Part shown: positions 26,283 to 34,946 of the stretch, piece after piece
Numbering within the stretch: position 1 is the stretch's first letter
Layout of the letters: each line of letters begins with the position of its first letter
Assembly: GCF_000219215.1 (NCBI RefSeq)
Contig: NC_015723.1
Span: 1,674,001-1,738,000 of the forward strand
Direction of reading: 5' to 3'
Source: Cupriavidus necator N-1
GTDB lineage: Bacteria; Pseudomonadota; Gammaproteobacteria; Burkholderiales; Burkholderiaceae
DNA: 64,000 nucleotides
Translations under genes and position numbers: made by a program
Notes under the pieces: model-generated
What the model saw: the letters and a program-made list of their open reading frames with translations, nothing else
What the model was told of the DNA's origin: nothing
The model's database searches: none

Positions 26283-26624
26283 ATGCCAGCCACCACCCTC
26301 CCCACCCTACGCCTCTCGCTGCGACTCGATACCGCCGACCTGTTCGGCGCCATGGAATGGGTGCTGGCCAATGCGCGCCGTACCGGCCTGGCGCCGGCGC
26401 AACTCAGCTTCGACGCCGCCACGCAGGCCGTGCTGCATGCCACCCTGACGGCGGAGGATTCCGGCCTGCTGTGGCTGTTCCTGCGCCGCCTCGACAATGG
26501 TTTCGACGTGGAACTGCTGATTGCCGACGTGGATGACCCGGACAGCGACGCCATGGCAGAGGCTGCGCCGCGCGCCGCCACGCGCCGCACCGACCGCGAG
26601 CCGGCCCTGGCCCTGTCCGCGTGA
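26283..26624 (+). CDS. Small protein, possibly ACT-like
   Basis: Protein of 113 residues. The section from LRLSLRLDTADLFGAMEWVLANARRTGLAPAQLSFD to WLFLRRLDNGFDVELLIADV has the beta-alpha-beta pattern and spacing of small ACT domains such as acetolactate synthase regulatory subunits, though the match is weak. The C-terminal 35 residues are charged and probably disordered. The ATG at 26283 was chosen because the family-like part begins there; the frame is open to 26124 but that overlaps the divergent regulator. Its place next to an Lrp/AsnC gene suggests amino-acid related regulation. Moderate confidence that it is a gene, low confidence in the ACT call. Confidence 0.5.
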   Translation: MPATTLPTLRLSLRLDTADLFGAMEWVLANARRTGLAPAQLSFDAATQAVLHATLTAEDSGLLWLFLRRLDNGFDVELLIADVDDPDSDAMAEAAPRAATRRTDREPALALSA

Positions 26625-26631
26625 CCCGGGC

Positions 26632-27555
26632 CTAAGCAGCCTGCGGCAGCAGCTCGATCCCATCGAGCTGCGCCGCGCACGTATCGCGCACGATCGAGAC
26701 AAAGTCCGCCACATAGGGCCGGCGCGCCATCGCCGCCGGCACCGTGGCGTAGAGCTCGCTCCACAACCCTCTGGCGCCGATGCGCTTGGCCAGCACGTAG
26801 TCGTGGTCAACGTAGTTCTTCACGCCCCAGTTGGGCAGCGCCGCCACGCCGCGGCGGCTGGCTACCAGCTGCAGCACCGCCACCGTCAGTTCCGCCGTGC
26901 GCCGTTCCAGGTGGATACCGGCAGGCTCCAGCACCTCGCGGATCAGGTCGATGCGCTGCTCCGGCACTGGATAAGTAATCAGCGTTTCGCCGGCCAGGTC
27001 CCCGGCTTCGATGCGGCGCTTGTTGCGCAGCCGGTGTTCATTGGCGATGACCGCCAGGATCTCGAAGCGGAACAGCGGCGCCACCTCCAGCCCGCGCCGG
27101 GCCGCCGGCAGCGAGCCGATCACCATGTCGGCGCGGCCGTCGCTGAGCAGCGCGATCGGGTCGGCGTGGAAGCCCGCCACCAAGTCCACCTCCACTTCCG
27201 GCCAGCGGCGGCGGAACTCATCCATCACCGGCATCAGCCAGTCAAAGCAGGTATGGCATTCCAGCACCACGCGCAGCTCGCCGCGGGTGTCGCCCTTGAG
27301 CCGTTCGATATCGCGGTCGGCCGCGCTGACCGCGGCCATCACCTCGCGCGCCAGCGCGAGCAGGCGTTCGCCCGCCGGCGTGAAGCGCAGCCCCTGGCGC
27401 GTGCGGTCGAACAGCGGCAGCCCGTAGTGCGATTCGATCGCCTTGATCTGGTGCGATAGCGCTGACTGGCTGACATGCACGCGCTCGGCCGCGGTGGCCA
27501 GCTTGCCGGACTCGGCAATCGCCACCAGCGAACGCAAATGGCGGACTTCGATCAT
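26632..27555 (-). CDS. metR: LysR-family regulator MetR
   Basis: Protein of 307 residues with the LysR helix-turn-helix at the N-terminus (SGKLATAAERVHVSQSALSH, then KAIESHYGLPLFDRTRQG) and a two-lobed effector domain. It is called MetR from its divergent position to metE, the MetR box between them, and MetR-like features (ECHTCFDWLMPVMDEFR, FRFEILAVIANEHRL). MetR uses homocysteine as coactivator to raise metE expression. The gene ends 8 bp from the small ACT-like gene on the other strand. Start and length are normal. Confidence 0.9.
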   Translation of the reverse strand: MIEVRHLRSLVAIAESGKLATAAERVHVSQSALSHQIKAIESHYGLPLFDRTRQGLRFTPAGERLLALAREVMAAVSAADRDIERLKGDTRGELRVVLECHTCFDWLMPVMDEFRRRWPEVEVDLVAGFHADPIALLSDGRADMVIGSLPAARRGLEVAPLFRFEILAVIANEHRLRNKRRIEAGDLAGETLITYPVPEQRIDLIREVLEPAGIHLERRTAELTVAVLQLVASRRGVAALPNWGVKNYVDHDYVLAKRIGARGLWSELYATVPAAMARRPYVADFVSIVRDTCAAQLDGIELLPQAA

Positions 27556-27590
27556 GTCGTGCCCCCAACCTGCCGCCCGCCCATCTTGAT

Positions 27591-27605
27591 ATGAAACTGA
27601 TTCAT
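27591..27605. promoter_or_regulatory. MetR box in the metR-metE intergenic region
   Basis: ATGAAACTGATTCAT contains TGAA-N5-TTCA, the exact MetR consensus, extended by one base each side. It lies 80 bp before the metE ATG and 36 bp before metR, the right place to activate metE and repress metR. A further half-site TTCAT follows about 27 bp downstream, at 27632-27636. Confidence 0.8.
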
Positions 27606-27685
27606 ACGTTGTTTAAAACTTGTCGCTTGATTCATTTTACGGGCAAACCGACACTGTGCGCCAGACATCTTCCGGAGCAACATCC

Positions 27686-30064
27686 ATGGCACGCACCCAT
27701 ATCCTCGGCTTTCCCCGCATCGGCGAACGCCGCGAACTGAAATTTGCACAAGAAGCGTTCTGGCGCGGCGACCGCACCGAAGCCGAGCTGCGCGACGTAG
27801 CCGCGCAACTGCGCCGCCGCCACTGGCAACTGCAGGCCGACCGCGGCCTGGACACCGTCGCCACCGGCGACTTTGCCTATTACGACCAGATGCTGAGCCT
27901 GACCGCGCTGCTGGGCGCGCTGCCGCGCCGCTTCGGTTTCGATCCGGCCCAGCTCACGCTGACGCAGTACTTCGAGCTGGCGCGCGGCAACCGCGAGCAG
28001 CCGGCCATGGAAATGACCAAGTGGTTCGACACAAACTACCACTACCTGGTCCCGGAACTGGACGCCGAGACCACGTTCGACGGCGGCCCGGCATGGTTCT
28101 TCGAGGAAGCCGATGAGGCGCTTGCGCTTGGCCTGCGCGCCCGCCCGGTGCTGATCGGGCCGGTCACCTACCTGTGGCTGTCCAAGAGCCATGTGGCGGG
28201 CTTTGACCGCCTGACGCTGCTGCCGCAACTGCTGCAGCGCTATCGCCGCATCCTTGGCCAGCTCAAGGCGCGCGGCATCGAATGGGTGCAGATCGACGAG
28301 CCGGCGCTGTGCCTGGACCTGGAGCCGGCCTGGCTCGACGCGTTCGACACCGCCTACGCTGCCTTGCGCGAAGCCGGCCCCAAGCTGCTGCTGGCCACCT
28401 ATTTCGACACCGCCGCCGACCATGCGCAGCGCGCCGCTGCGCTGCCGGTCGATGGCTTCCATATCGACCTGGTGCGGGCGCCGGAACAGCTGGCAACGTG
28501 GCAGGCCGCGCTGCCCGCGCACGCCGTGCTGTCGCTGGGCGTGATCGACGGCCGCAATATCTGGGGCACCGACTTGCGCCGGGTGCTGGACACCCTGCGC
28601 CCGGTGCAGGCCGCGCTGGGCGAGCGCCTGTGGCTGGCACCGTCGTGCTCGCTGCTGCATGTGCCGGTGTCGCTCGCGCATGAAGTGCGCCTCGATGCCG
28701 AGCTGAAGTCGTGGCTCGCCTTCGCCACCGAAAAGCTCGACGAACTGTCCGTGCTGGCCCGCGCGTTGAACGAGGGCGACGCCGCCGTCGCCGAAGCGCT
28801 GGCAGCATCCGACGCCGCGCAGGCCTCGCGCCGCGCCTCGCGCCGGGTGGTCAACCCGCGTGTGCAGCAGCGGCTGGCAGCCGTGAGCGCCGGCATGGCC
28901 AACCGCGCCAGCCCCTTTGCCGAGCGCATCGAGCGCCAGCGCCAGGCGCTGCAGCTGCCGCTGTTGCCGACCACCACGATCGGCTCGTTCCCGCAGACCG
29001 CCGCCATCCGCCAGACCCGCGCCGCCTTCAAGCGCGGCGAGATCGGCGCGCTCGAATACCTGGAGCGCATCCGCGCCGAGATCGCCGTTGCCGTACGCAA
29101 GCAGGAAGCACTGGGGCTGGACGTGCTGGTGCACGGCGAAGCCGAGCGCAACGACATGGTCGAGTACTTCGGCGAGCAGCTGTGCGGCTACGGCTTTACC
29201 GAGAACGGCTGGGTGCAGAGCTATGGCTCGCGCTGCGTCAAGCCGCCGGTGATCTACGGCGATGTGTACAGGCCCGAGCCGATGACGGTCGATACCGCCC
29301 GCTATGCGCAATCGCTGACCGAGCGGCCGATGAAGGGCATGCTCACCGGCCCCATCACCATGCTGCAGTGGTCCTTCGTGCGTGACGACCAGCCGCGTGC
29401 CACCACCGCGCGCCAGCTGGCCCTGGCCATCCGCGATGAAGTGTGCGACCTGGAGCAGGCCGGCATTCGCGTGATCCAGATCGACGAACCCGCGCTGCGC
29501 GAAGGCCTGCCGCTGCGCCGCGCCGACTGGGATGCCTACCTGGACTGGGCCGTCACCGCCTTCCGGCTGTCGGCCAGCGGCGTGCAGGACCAGACCCAGA
29601 TCCACACCCATATGTGCTATGCCGAGTTCAACGACATCCTGCCCGCCATCGCCGCCATGGACGCGGACGTGATCACCATCGAGACCTCGCGCTCGGCAAT
29701 GGAACTGCTGGAAGGCTTCGGCGACTTCGACTACCCGAACGAGATCGGGCCGGGCGTCTACGACATCCACTCGCCACGGGTGCCGTCGGTGCAGGCCATG
29801 GAGCGGCTGCTGGACCGCGCCTGCGAGGTGGTGCCGCCGCAGCGGCTGTGGGTCAACCCGGACTGCGGCCTGAAGACGCGCGGCTGGGAAGAGACCGAAG
29901 CAGCGCTGGCCAATATGGTCAGCGCGGCCCGCGCGCTGCGCGCGCAGCTGTCGGCGCGGGGCGCAACGACATGGAAGCGCGTCAGCAAGCCTGCAGCCGC
30001 CACCGCCGCGGCAGCGCCCCACGCCAGCGGCGCGTGCACGGCCTGCGCTACGCACGCGCACTGA
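27686..30064 (+). CDS. metE: Cobalamin-independent methionine synthase MetE
   Basis: Enzyme of 792 residues that methylates homocysteine from 5-methyltetrahydropteroyl-triglutamate without vitamin B12. The N-domain has [13 protein letters not shown]. The catalytic C-domain has [26 protein letters not shown] and [20 protein letters not shown]. The zinc ligands are His642 and Cys644 ([10 protein letters not shown]), Glu666 (IETSRS) and Cys727 ([11 protein letters not shown]), one residue off E. coli numbering. The ATG at 27686 has GGAG upstream. The protein continues about 35 residues past the usual end with an Ala-rich tail finishing CTACATHAH, a CxxCxxHxH cluster. Control by the divergent MetR is expected. 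Confidence 0.95.
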   Translation: MARTHILGFPRIGERRELKFAQEAFWRGDRTEAELRDVAAQLRRRHWQLQADRGLDTVATGDFAYYDQMLSLTALLGALPRRFGFDPAQLTLTQYFELARGNREQPAMEMTKWFDTNYHYLVPELDAETTFDGGPAWFFEEADEALALGLRARPVLIGPVTYLWLSKSHVAGFDRLTLLPQLLQRYRRILGQLKARGIEWVQIDEPALCLDLEPAWLDAFDTAYAALREAGPKLLLATYFDTAADHAQRAAALPVDGFHIDLVRAPEQLATWQAALPAHAVLSLGVIDGRNIWGTDLRRVLDTLRPVQAALGERLWLAPSCSLLHVPVSLAHEVRLDAELKSWLAFATEKLDELSVLARALNEGDAAVAEALAASDAAQASRRASRRVVNPRVQQRLAAVSAGMANRASPFAERIERQRQALQLPLLPTTTIGSFPQTAAIRQTRAAFKRGEIGALEYLERIRAEIAVAVRKQEALGLDVLVHGEAERNDMVEYFGEQLCGYGFTENGWVQSYGSRCVKPPVIYGDVYRPEPMTVDTARYAQSLTERPMKGMLTGPITMLQWSFVRDDQPRATTARQLALAIRDEVCDLEQAGIRVIQIDEPALREGLPLRRADWDAYLDWAVTAFRLSASGVQDQTQIHTHMCYAEFNDILPAIAAMDADVITIETSRSAMELLEGFGDFDYPNEIGPGVYDIHSPRVPSVQAMERLLDRACEVVPPQRLWVNPDCGLKTRGWEETEAALANMVSAARALRAQLSARGATTWKRVSKPAAATAAAAPHASGACTACATHAH

Positions 30065-30144
30065 GCCGGCGCGGCGCCAATACCGCGGTGTTCTGTCCAG
30101 GCAGCGGGCGGGCCATCTACGCCGGGGTGCGCTACAACTTCTGA
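30061..30144 (+). pseudogene. Remnant resembling the C-terminus of a TonB-dependent receptor
   Basis: In a frame different from metE, the bases after the metE stop read NTAVFCPGSGRAIYAGVRYNF then TGA. The pattern C-PGSGRAIYAGVRYNF with a terminal Phe is what the last beta-strand of TonB-dependent outer-membrane receptors looks like. No receptor body is present upstream, since that space is occupied by metE. The simplest reading is that a receptor gene was deleted and its last codons remain in front of the shared terminator. It is only about 25 residues long, so chance resemblance cannot be excluded. Confidence 0.4.
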
Positions 30145-30162
30145 GCCTTGCGCCGGCAGGAA

Positions 30163-30208
30163 AAGGACAAAGGCCGCATGCCTGCGAGGGCATGCGGCCT
30201 TTGTCCTT
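30163..30208. terminator. Perfect 20-bp hairpin, bidirectional terminator
   Basis: Arms 30163-30182 and 30189-30208 are exact reverse complements with a 6-base loop (TGCGAG). The arms end in AAGGACAAAGG / CCTTTGTCCTT, so each strand has a pyrimidine-rich exit. It lies between the convergent metE and DUF1254 genes. Confidence 0.75.
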
Positions 30209-30221
30209 GATGGCGGGATCG

Positions 30222-31637
30222 TCAGTTCACGCGCATCACCGCCGGCGGCATCCAGTTGCCGTCCAGCAGCACCTGCTCCGGCCAGTACGCGCGCAGCATC
30301 ATGTTCAGGCCATCGGGCGGCGCCGGCAGCCAGTTCGCTGCCTTGGCGCCGGCCGGGCGCTCGTGCTGGATATAGATATCGAGCGAGCCGTCGCGGTTGT
30401 AGCGCAGGCGGTCGCGGCTGCCCACGGCGTAGCGCTGGATCGGGTTGGGAATGAAAGCCTGCCGGTCGTTGTACAGCGTCAGCGACCAGAACGCGCGTGC
30501 CGGCGGCAACTGGTCCTTGTCGAAATGCAGCACATAGCTTGCCCCGCCCTGCAGCGGCCTGCCGTTGGCATCCGTGCGGGTGGAGGCGTAGATCGCGTCT
30601 TCGGGCAGATTGGCACCCAGGCCCACCCAGGCAGTCACCGCGCGGCGGCCGTAGCTGGTGCCATAGGTGCCCAGGTCGCGATGCATGACCCAGCCGTTGC
30701 CGGCATCGGCATTGCCCTTGCGCGCGCCCTGCACGATGGCCGCCAGCGCCGCGGTGGCGCCCTCCTGCACCGCGCGCGCGGTGGAGGGCTCCATCACCGT
30801 GGTCTTGAACGGCACCCCGGGGGTGATGCCCATGCGGCGGAGCTTGTCGACCATGGCGGCATCGGCGGGCGCCGGCGGATTGGCCGGCAGCAAGGCGGCA
30901 AAGCGCGTGAAGAAGGCCTGTGCATCCATTGCCGCCACCTGCTCCACGGGCGAGCTTTCGGTGTCGATGGCCGTGGGCCGCGGCGCAGCCTTCTCGGCCA
31001 CGCGCCTCCCGCCACCCCAGGCCGACAGCGGCGTCAGCCGGTACTGGTCCTGCAGCCGGTGCACCGCCGGGAAGTCCTGCTTGCCATTGGTCTGCGTGCG
31101 GCCGATCAGCCAGACCATCGACGTGGGCGAGCGGATCTCCTGCATGCCCTTGGGCAGCGTGCCGCGCCAGTCAGGCCCGGTGATGACGAAATTGCCGCGG
31201 CGGGTGCCGGTCGTGCGCTTGCCGGGCGACGCGAACACATTGGTCCACGCATCCATCAGCGGCATCAGGTAGTAGCGCCCTTGCGTATCGGGCACCGACA
31301 GGATAACCGGCTCCCTGGACAGGTCGAGCCAGGCCGACGAATACAGCGTGTCGGCGTTGGGGCTGACCACATCGGTGAAGCTTGCGTCCGGGAAGGTGCG
31401 CTTGTGGCTGAAGGTATTGACCGGCGTGCGCAGCGTCATCAGCTCGCGCGTCACGTCCATCAGCACCATCGGATAGGCGAAGGTGAAGACCTCGGCAGAC
31501 AAGGCCTTCATGGCCTGGTCGGACGGCGGTTGCTCGGCGACTACCGGGCTGGCCCCGTGATCCGGCGCTGACACACAACCGGACAGCATGACGGCGAGCG
31601 TGACCGCGCTCGCCAGTTGACGAAAGGAAGGCTTCAT
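30222..31637 (-). CDS. DUF1254/DUF1214 lipoprotein
   Basis: Protein of 471 residues with a lipoprotein signal (LASAVTLAVMLSGCVSA, lipobox LSGC). The N-terminal DUF1254 part spans TFAYPMVLMDVTRELM to SPNADTLYSSAWLDLSREPV. The C-terminal DUF1214 part includes FWSLTLYNDRQAFIPNPIQRYAVGSRD and GSLDIYIQHERP. The family is widespread in soil bacteria and its biochemical function is not known to me. The start at 31637 (MKPSFRQL) is chosen because it gives a normal signal peptide; the frame is open another 26 codons upstream. It stands alone, convergent with metE. Confidence 0.85.
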   Translation of the reverse strand: MKPSFRQLASAVTLAVMLSGCVSAPDHGASPVVAEQPPSDQAMKALSAEVFTFAYPMVLMDVTRELMTLRTPVNTFSHKRTFPDASFTDVVSPNADTLYSSAWLDLSREPVILSVPDTQGRYYLMPLMDAWTNVFASPGKRTTGTRRGNFVITGPDWRGTLPKGMQEIRSPTSMVWLIGRTQTNGKQDFPAVHRLQDQYRLTPLSAWGGGRRVAEKAAPRPTAIDTESSPVEQVAAMDAQAFFTRFAALLPANPPAPADAAMVDKLRRMGITPGVPFKTTVMEPSTARAVQEGATAALAAIVQGARKGNADAGNGWVMHRDLGTYGTSYGRRAVTAWVGLGANLPEDAIYASTRTDANGRPLQGGASYVLHFDKDQLPPARAFWSLTLYNDRQAFIPNPIQRYAVGSRDRLRYNRDGSLDIYIQHERPAGAKAANWLPAPPDGLNMMLRAYWPEQVLLDGNWMPPAVMRVN

Positions 31638-31895
31638 GACCCCGTTTTCCCAATGTTTTTGCGGCTTTTCGGGCGTTGCGGCTATGACTGCCGGCATGTC
31701 TTCCCGAAGGCGCATCTATTCCGTGCGCATCTTGTCCCGCACGCCGGTGACCTGTCAATTCCCATGAAGTCGGGAAGCGAGGGCAAGCGCACCGAACGCC
31801 GGCGGCATCGGTCAGGGGTGAATCATAAGGCACTATAAGGGATGATGAAAGCCGCACGGATGGCCGCAGCCAGGAGCTTTTCCCTCTATCAGGCC

Positions 31896-32675
31896 TCAGC
31901 GCGTCAGGAAATCCAGCACCACCTTGCTGAATGCCTCGGCCTGCTCCAGGTTGGAGATATGTGCGGCCTCCAGCTCGACATAGTGGGCGCCCGGGATCGT
32001 CTGCGCCAGGAACACGCCATCGCGCGGCGGCGTGGGCAGGTCGCCCGAGCCGGCGATAACCAGCGTCGGCGTGGTGATCTTTACGATTTCCGCGCGCAGG
32101 TCGGCATCGCGCACGGCCAGGCAGTTGGCCGCATAGCCCGCGGCCGGGCTGGCGCCGAGCATGGCGCGCAGCGATGCCACCAGCCCCGGATGCGCGGCCG
32201 CGTACGGCGGGGTGAGCCATTTGTCGACCACCGCGGCCGCGATCGATGCCACGCCGTCGCGCTCCACCGCCGCGGCGCGGTTGGTCCAGTTCTCCGGCGG
32301 GCCGATATAGGCAGCGGTATTGCACAGCACCAGCTTTTGCAAGCGCGGGCCATGGTTCAGGGCCAGCCACATGCCAGTGATGCCACCCATCGACAAGCCG
32401 CAGAAACTGGCCTCGCCGATGCCAAGGTGATCGAGCAGCGCGATCACGTCCCCACCGAGTTGCGCGATGCTGTACGGACCCGCCGGCACCGACGACTCGC
32501 CATGGCCGCGCGTGTCATAGCGCAGCACGCGGAAGTGCTGGCTGAAGGCCGCCACCTGCGGCTCCCACATGCTGAAGCTGGTGCCCAGCGAATTGGACAG
32601 CACCAGCACCGGCAGGTGCTCGGCGCCATCGAGGCGGTAATGCAGTCGGACGTTGGCGAGGTCGGCGTATGGCAT
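31896..32675 (-). CDS. pcaD: 3-oxoadipate enol-lactonase (PcaD/CatD-like)
   Basis: Alpha/beta hydrolase of 259 residues. The nucleophile elbow is GLSMGG (Ser about 95), the oxyanion region is LSNSLGTSFSMWEPQ, and the catalytic His is in AAHISNLEQ. The block RYDTRGHGESSVPAGPYSIAQLGGDV is characteristic of enol-lactonases, which open 3-oxoadipate enol-lactone to 3-oxoadipate in the catechol/protocatechuate beta-ketoadipate pathway. It is the last gene of an operon that begins with a permease and contains a muconolactone isomerase, which makes its substrate. No CoA-transferase or thiolase is adjacent, so the pathway must be finished elsewhere. Confidence 0.88.
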   Translation of the reverse strand: MPYADLANVRLHYRLDGAEHLPVLVLSNSLGTSFSMWEPQVAAFSQHFRVLRYDTRGHGESSVPAGPYSIAQLGGDVIALLDHLGIGEASFCGLSMGGITGMWLALNHGPRLQKLVLCNTAAYIGPPENWTNRAAAVERDGVASIAAAVVDKWLTPPYAAAHPGLVASLRAMLGASPAAGYAANCLAVRDADLRAEIVKITTPTLVIAGSGDLPTPPRDGVFLAQTIPGAHYVELEAAHISNLEQAEAFSKVVLDFLTR

Positions 32676-32714
32676 GGCGTTTGGCTCAGGATCAGTGGGC
32701 TGGGTGGCAGGCGC

Positions 32715-32999
32715 TCAGTTCGGTGCGATGGCCGAACCGTGTTGCGCCAGCGGCGTGACCTTGATCTCCATGTACGGGTACAGCGGCAGCGTGGTCAGCA
32801 GCGTGTGCAGTTCGTCGTTGTCGCCGACATCGAAGATGCTGACGTTAGCGTACTGGCCGACCACGCGCCACAGGTGGCGCCACTTGCCTTCGCGCTGCAG
32901 GCGCTGCGACATGGCCTTCTCGTCGGCCTTGAGCTGCTCGACCAGCTGCGGATCGAGCGATGCGGGAATCTTGACGGTCATTTCGGCCATGAACAACAT
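32715..32999 (-). CDS. catC: Muconolactone delta-isomerase CatC
   Basis: Small enzyme of 94 residues with a dimeric alpha/beta-barrel fold that isomerises muconolactone to 3-oxoadipate enol-lactone. The family start MLFMAEMTVKIP, the KWRHLWRVVGQYANVSIFDV strand region and LPLYPYMEIKVTPLAQH at the end are all present. AGGAG precedes the ATG at 32999. It is 39 bp upstream of the enol-lactonase, so the two successive steps are encoded together. catA and catB are not in the neighbourhood. Confidence 0.92.
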   Translation of the reverse strand: MLFMAEMTVKIPASLDPQLVEQLKADEKAMSQRLQREGKWRHLWRVVGQYANVSIFDVGDNDELHTLLTTLPLYPYMEIKVTPLAQHGSAIAPN

Positions 33000-33052
33000 G
33001 GGGTCTCCTTGTCTGGGGGTACGGTGGGATGGAGGCAGCGCGGGCCGCCTCG

Positions 33053-33349
33053 TCAAAGATGGCGCACGCCGTCGAGATAGGCCTTGCGCCAGCGCACGAT
33101 GCGCACCTCGGCAAACAGGCCCGCCTCGGTGAACGGATCGGCGTCGATGAATTGCTTTGCCGCGTCGCGGGTGTCGACATCGACGATATAGATGCCGCCG
33201 CCGGCGTCCGAGCCATCGTCATTGAGCTTGGCGCCGCAGGCCAGCAGCAGCGCCTTGTTGGCTTCCAGGTAATCCAGGTGGCTGGCGCGGGTGGCCTGGC
33301 GCACATGCTGGTGATTGGGCTTGTCGACGGTCTCGATCAGGTACGGCAT
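33053..33349 (-). CDS. YciI-family protein
   Basis: Protein of 98 residues with the YciI ferredoxin-like fold (MPYLIETVDKPNHQHVRQATRASHLDYLEANK, then GGGIYIVDVDTRDAAKQFIDADPFTEAGLFAEV). Conserved His and Asp (around SHLDYL and DPF) mark the putative active site. AGGAGG precedes the ATG at 33349; a much longer open frame upstream overlaps the permease antisense-style and is rejected. YciI proteins are related in fold to muconolactone isomerase, and it sits directly before catC, so a role in lactone or halolactone turnover is plausible but unproven. Confidence 0.85.
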   Translation of the reverse strand: MPYLIETVDKPNHQHVRQATRASHLDYLEANKALLLACGAKLNDDGSDAGGGIYIVDVDTRDAAKQFIDADPFTEAGLFAEVRIVRWRKAYLDGVRHL

Positions 33350-33390
33350 GGCGGTCCTCCTGTCAGCGGCACGCTGGCCGCGGGTCAAAG

Positions 33391-34731
33391 TCAGGCAATC
33401 TGCGCGCCCCACAGCAGCAGCGCGGCAATGTAGATCAGGCCCACCCAGAACATCATGATCACGGTGTAGCCCATCACGTCCTTCAGGTTCAGCTTGGACA
33501 GCGCCAGCGCCGGCAATATCCAGAACGGCTGCACCAGGTCGTTCCAGGCATTGCCGAGCATCACCGACATCGAGGTCTGGCTGACCGAGCTGTTGATGGC
33601 CTTGGCCGCATCGACCATGAACGGGCCCTGGATCATCCAGTGGCCACCGCCCGAGGGCGCGAAGAAGTTGATCACGAACGAGCTGAGCAGCCCCCAGAAC
33701 GGCAGCGTCTGCGGCGTGGCGATCTCCACGAACACGCGCGAGATCGTATCCACCAGCCCCGAGCCGGCCATGATCGCCATGATGCCTGCATAGAACGGAT
33801 ACTGCAGGATGATGCCGGAAATGGTCTTGATGCCTTCGTTCAGCTTGGCCACGTAATTGACCGGCGTGCCCAGCAGCAGCACGCCCGCGAACAAGATCAG
33901 GAAGTTGATCAGGTTCAGGTCGAGCGAGCCGCCCTGCGTGAAGTAGATGACCGCGTAGGCCATGCCGCACAGGCCGATGGCCAGGCTCAGGATGCGGCTG
34001 TTGTTCAGGCGCGCGGCCAGCGTGTTCTCGCCGCCCATGCTGTGGGCCGAGCCGGTCTCGGCCTTGGCGGGTTCCTGGTCGCGGCGGATCTCCACCACAT
34101 CGGCCGGGTTGCGCGGATGCAGCCAGGCATTGAGCAGCGGCAGCGTGACGATCACCGCCAGGCTGGTCAACAGCATCGGCGTGGAGAAGATGGTTTCAGA
34201 CAGCGGGATCACGCCCATCAGCTTTTCCATCGGGTGGCCCGGGGTGGAGATCAGCACCGGGATGCTGGCCGACAGGCCCAGCCCGTATAGGGTGAAGCCG
34301 CTGTACGCGGCCGCGATGATCAGCGGGTAATGCACGCCACGGACCTTCATCGCCAGCTTCCTGGCGATGATGCCGCCGATCACCAGCCCGAAGCCCCAGT
34401 TCAGGTAGCTGCCGATGCCGCCCACCAGCGTGGCGACGATCACCGCGGTGCGCGGCGAGTGCACCGCGCTGACGATGCGGTCGAGCATGCGGTCAGTGAA
34501 CGGCGCGGTGGCCAGCACATAGCCCATCGCCAGGATCACCGCCATCTGCGTGGTGAACGCCAGCAGGTTCCAGAACCCCTTGCCCCAGCTGACGATCACG
34601 GCCGGGGCTGCCTGCCCTTGCACCGTCACCGCCAGCGCCATCGTCAGCAAGGTCAGGCCGATGGCAAATACAAAGGGATCCGGCAAATACCGGCGCATGA
34701 GTTCGGTGAAGAACCCGGCGATCTTGCTCAT
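33391..34731 (-). CDS. Short-chain fatty acid permease, AtoE type
   Basis: Inner-membrane transporter of 446 residues with about ten hydrophobic helices. It begins MSKIAGFFTELMRRYLPDPFVFAIGL, a start shared by the AtoE/TIGR00366 family, and keeps GSYLNWGFGLVIGG and FFAPSGGGHWMIQGP. Family members import acetoacetate or short-chain fatty acids. Here the permease heads an operon with YciI, catC and pcaD, so the cargo may instead be muconolactone, 3-oxoadipate or a related small acid. The ATG at 34731 has AAGGAA upstream. Two palindromes lie in the promoter region. Confidence 0.87.
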   Translation of the reverse strand: MSKIAGFFTELMRRYLPDPFVFAIGLTLLTMALAVTVQGQAAPAVIVSWGKGFWNLLAFTTQMAVILAMGYVLATAPFTDRMLDRIVSAVHSPRTAVIVATLVGGIGSYLNWGFGLVIGGIIARKLAMKVRGVHYPLIIAAAYSGFTLYGLGLSASIPVLISTPGHPMEKLMGVIPLSETIFSTPMLLTSLAVIVTLPLLNAWLHPRNPADVVEIRRDQEPAKAETGSAHSMGGENTLAARLNNSRILSLAIGLCGMAYAVIYFTQGGSLDLNLINFLILFAGVLLLGTPVNYVAKLNEGIKTISGIILQYPFYAGIMAIMAGSGLVDTISRVFVEIATPQTLPFWGLLSSFVINFFAPSGGGHWMIQGPFMVDAAKAINSSVSQTSMSVMLGNAWNDLVQPFWILPALALSKLNLKDVMGYTVIMMFWVGLIYIAALLLWGAQIA

Positions 34732-34770
34732 AGTTTCCTTGTCTCCAGTGCCAGACAAAGTTACGCCATT

Positions 34771-34800
34771 AGAACTACAGTTCTATATGCGAACTTCGCA
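34771..34800. promoter_or_regulatory. Two palindromes upstream of the permease operon
   Basis: AGAACTACAGTTCT at 34771-34784 and TGCGAACTTCGCA at 34788-34800 are perfect inverted repeats only 3 bp apart, 40-70 bp before the permease ATG. They look like operators for a repressor or activator (IclR- or GntR-type sites are similar in size). No regulator gene is adjacent, so the partner is unknown. Confidence 0.5.
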
Positions 34801-34946
34801 AATATGCGGGGCTATGCTAATGGCCGGTCGACCGGTAGGTCAAGGAAATGGGGAAGCGCGATTACATCCGTTTCGCGCAACAATTATGGGATTCGCCGCC
34901 CGGCATTTTCAGCGCAGGTGTCCCGCGATGCGGCCGATCGGCAGGA

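Noticed and set aside
27632..30193. Minus-strand open frame of 853 codons opposite metE
   Set aside because: Antisense of metE; low-complexity His/Gln/Arg composition.
33350..33970. Upstream extension of the YciI frame
   Set aside because: Lies antiparallel in frame to the permease gene; AGGAGG before 33349 fixes the real start.
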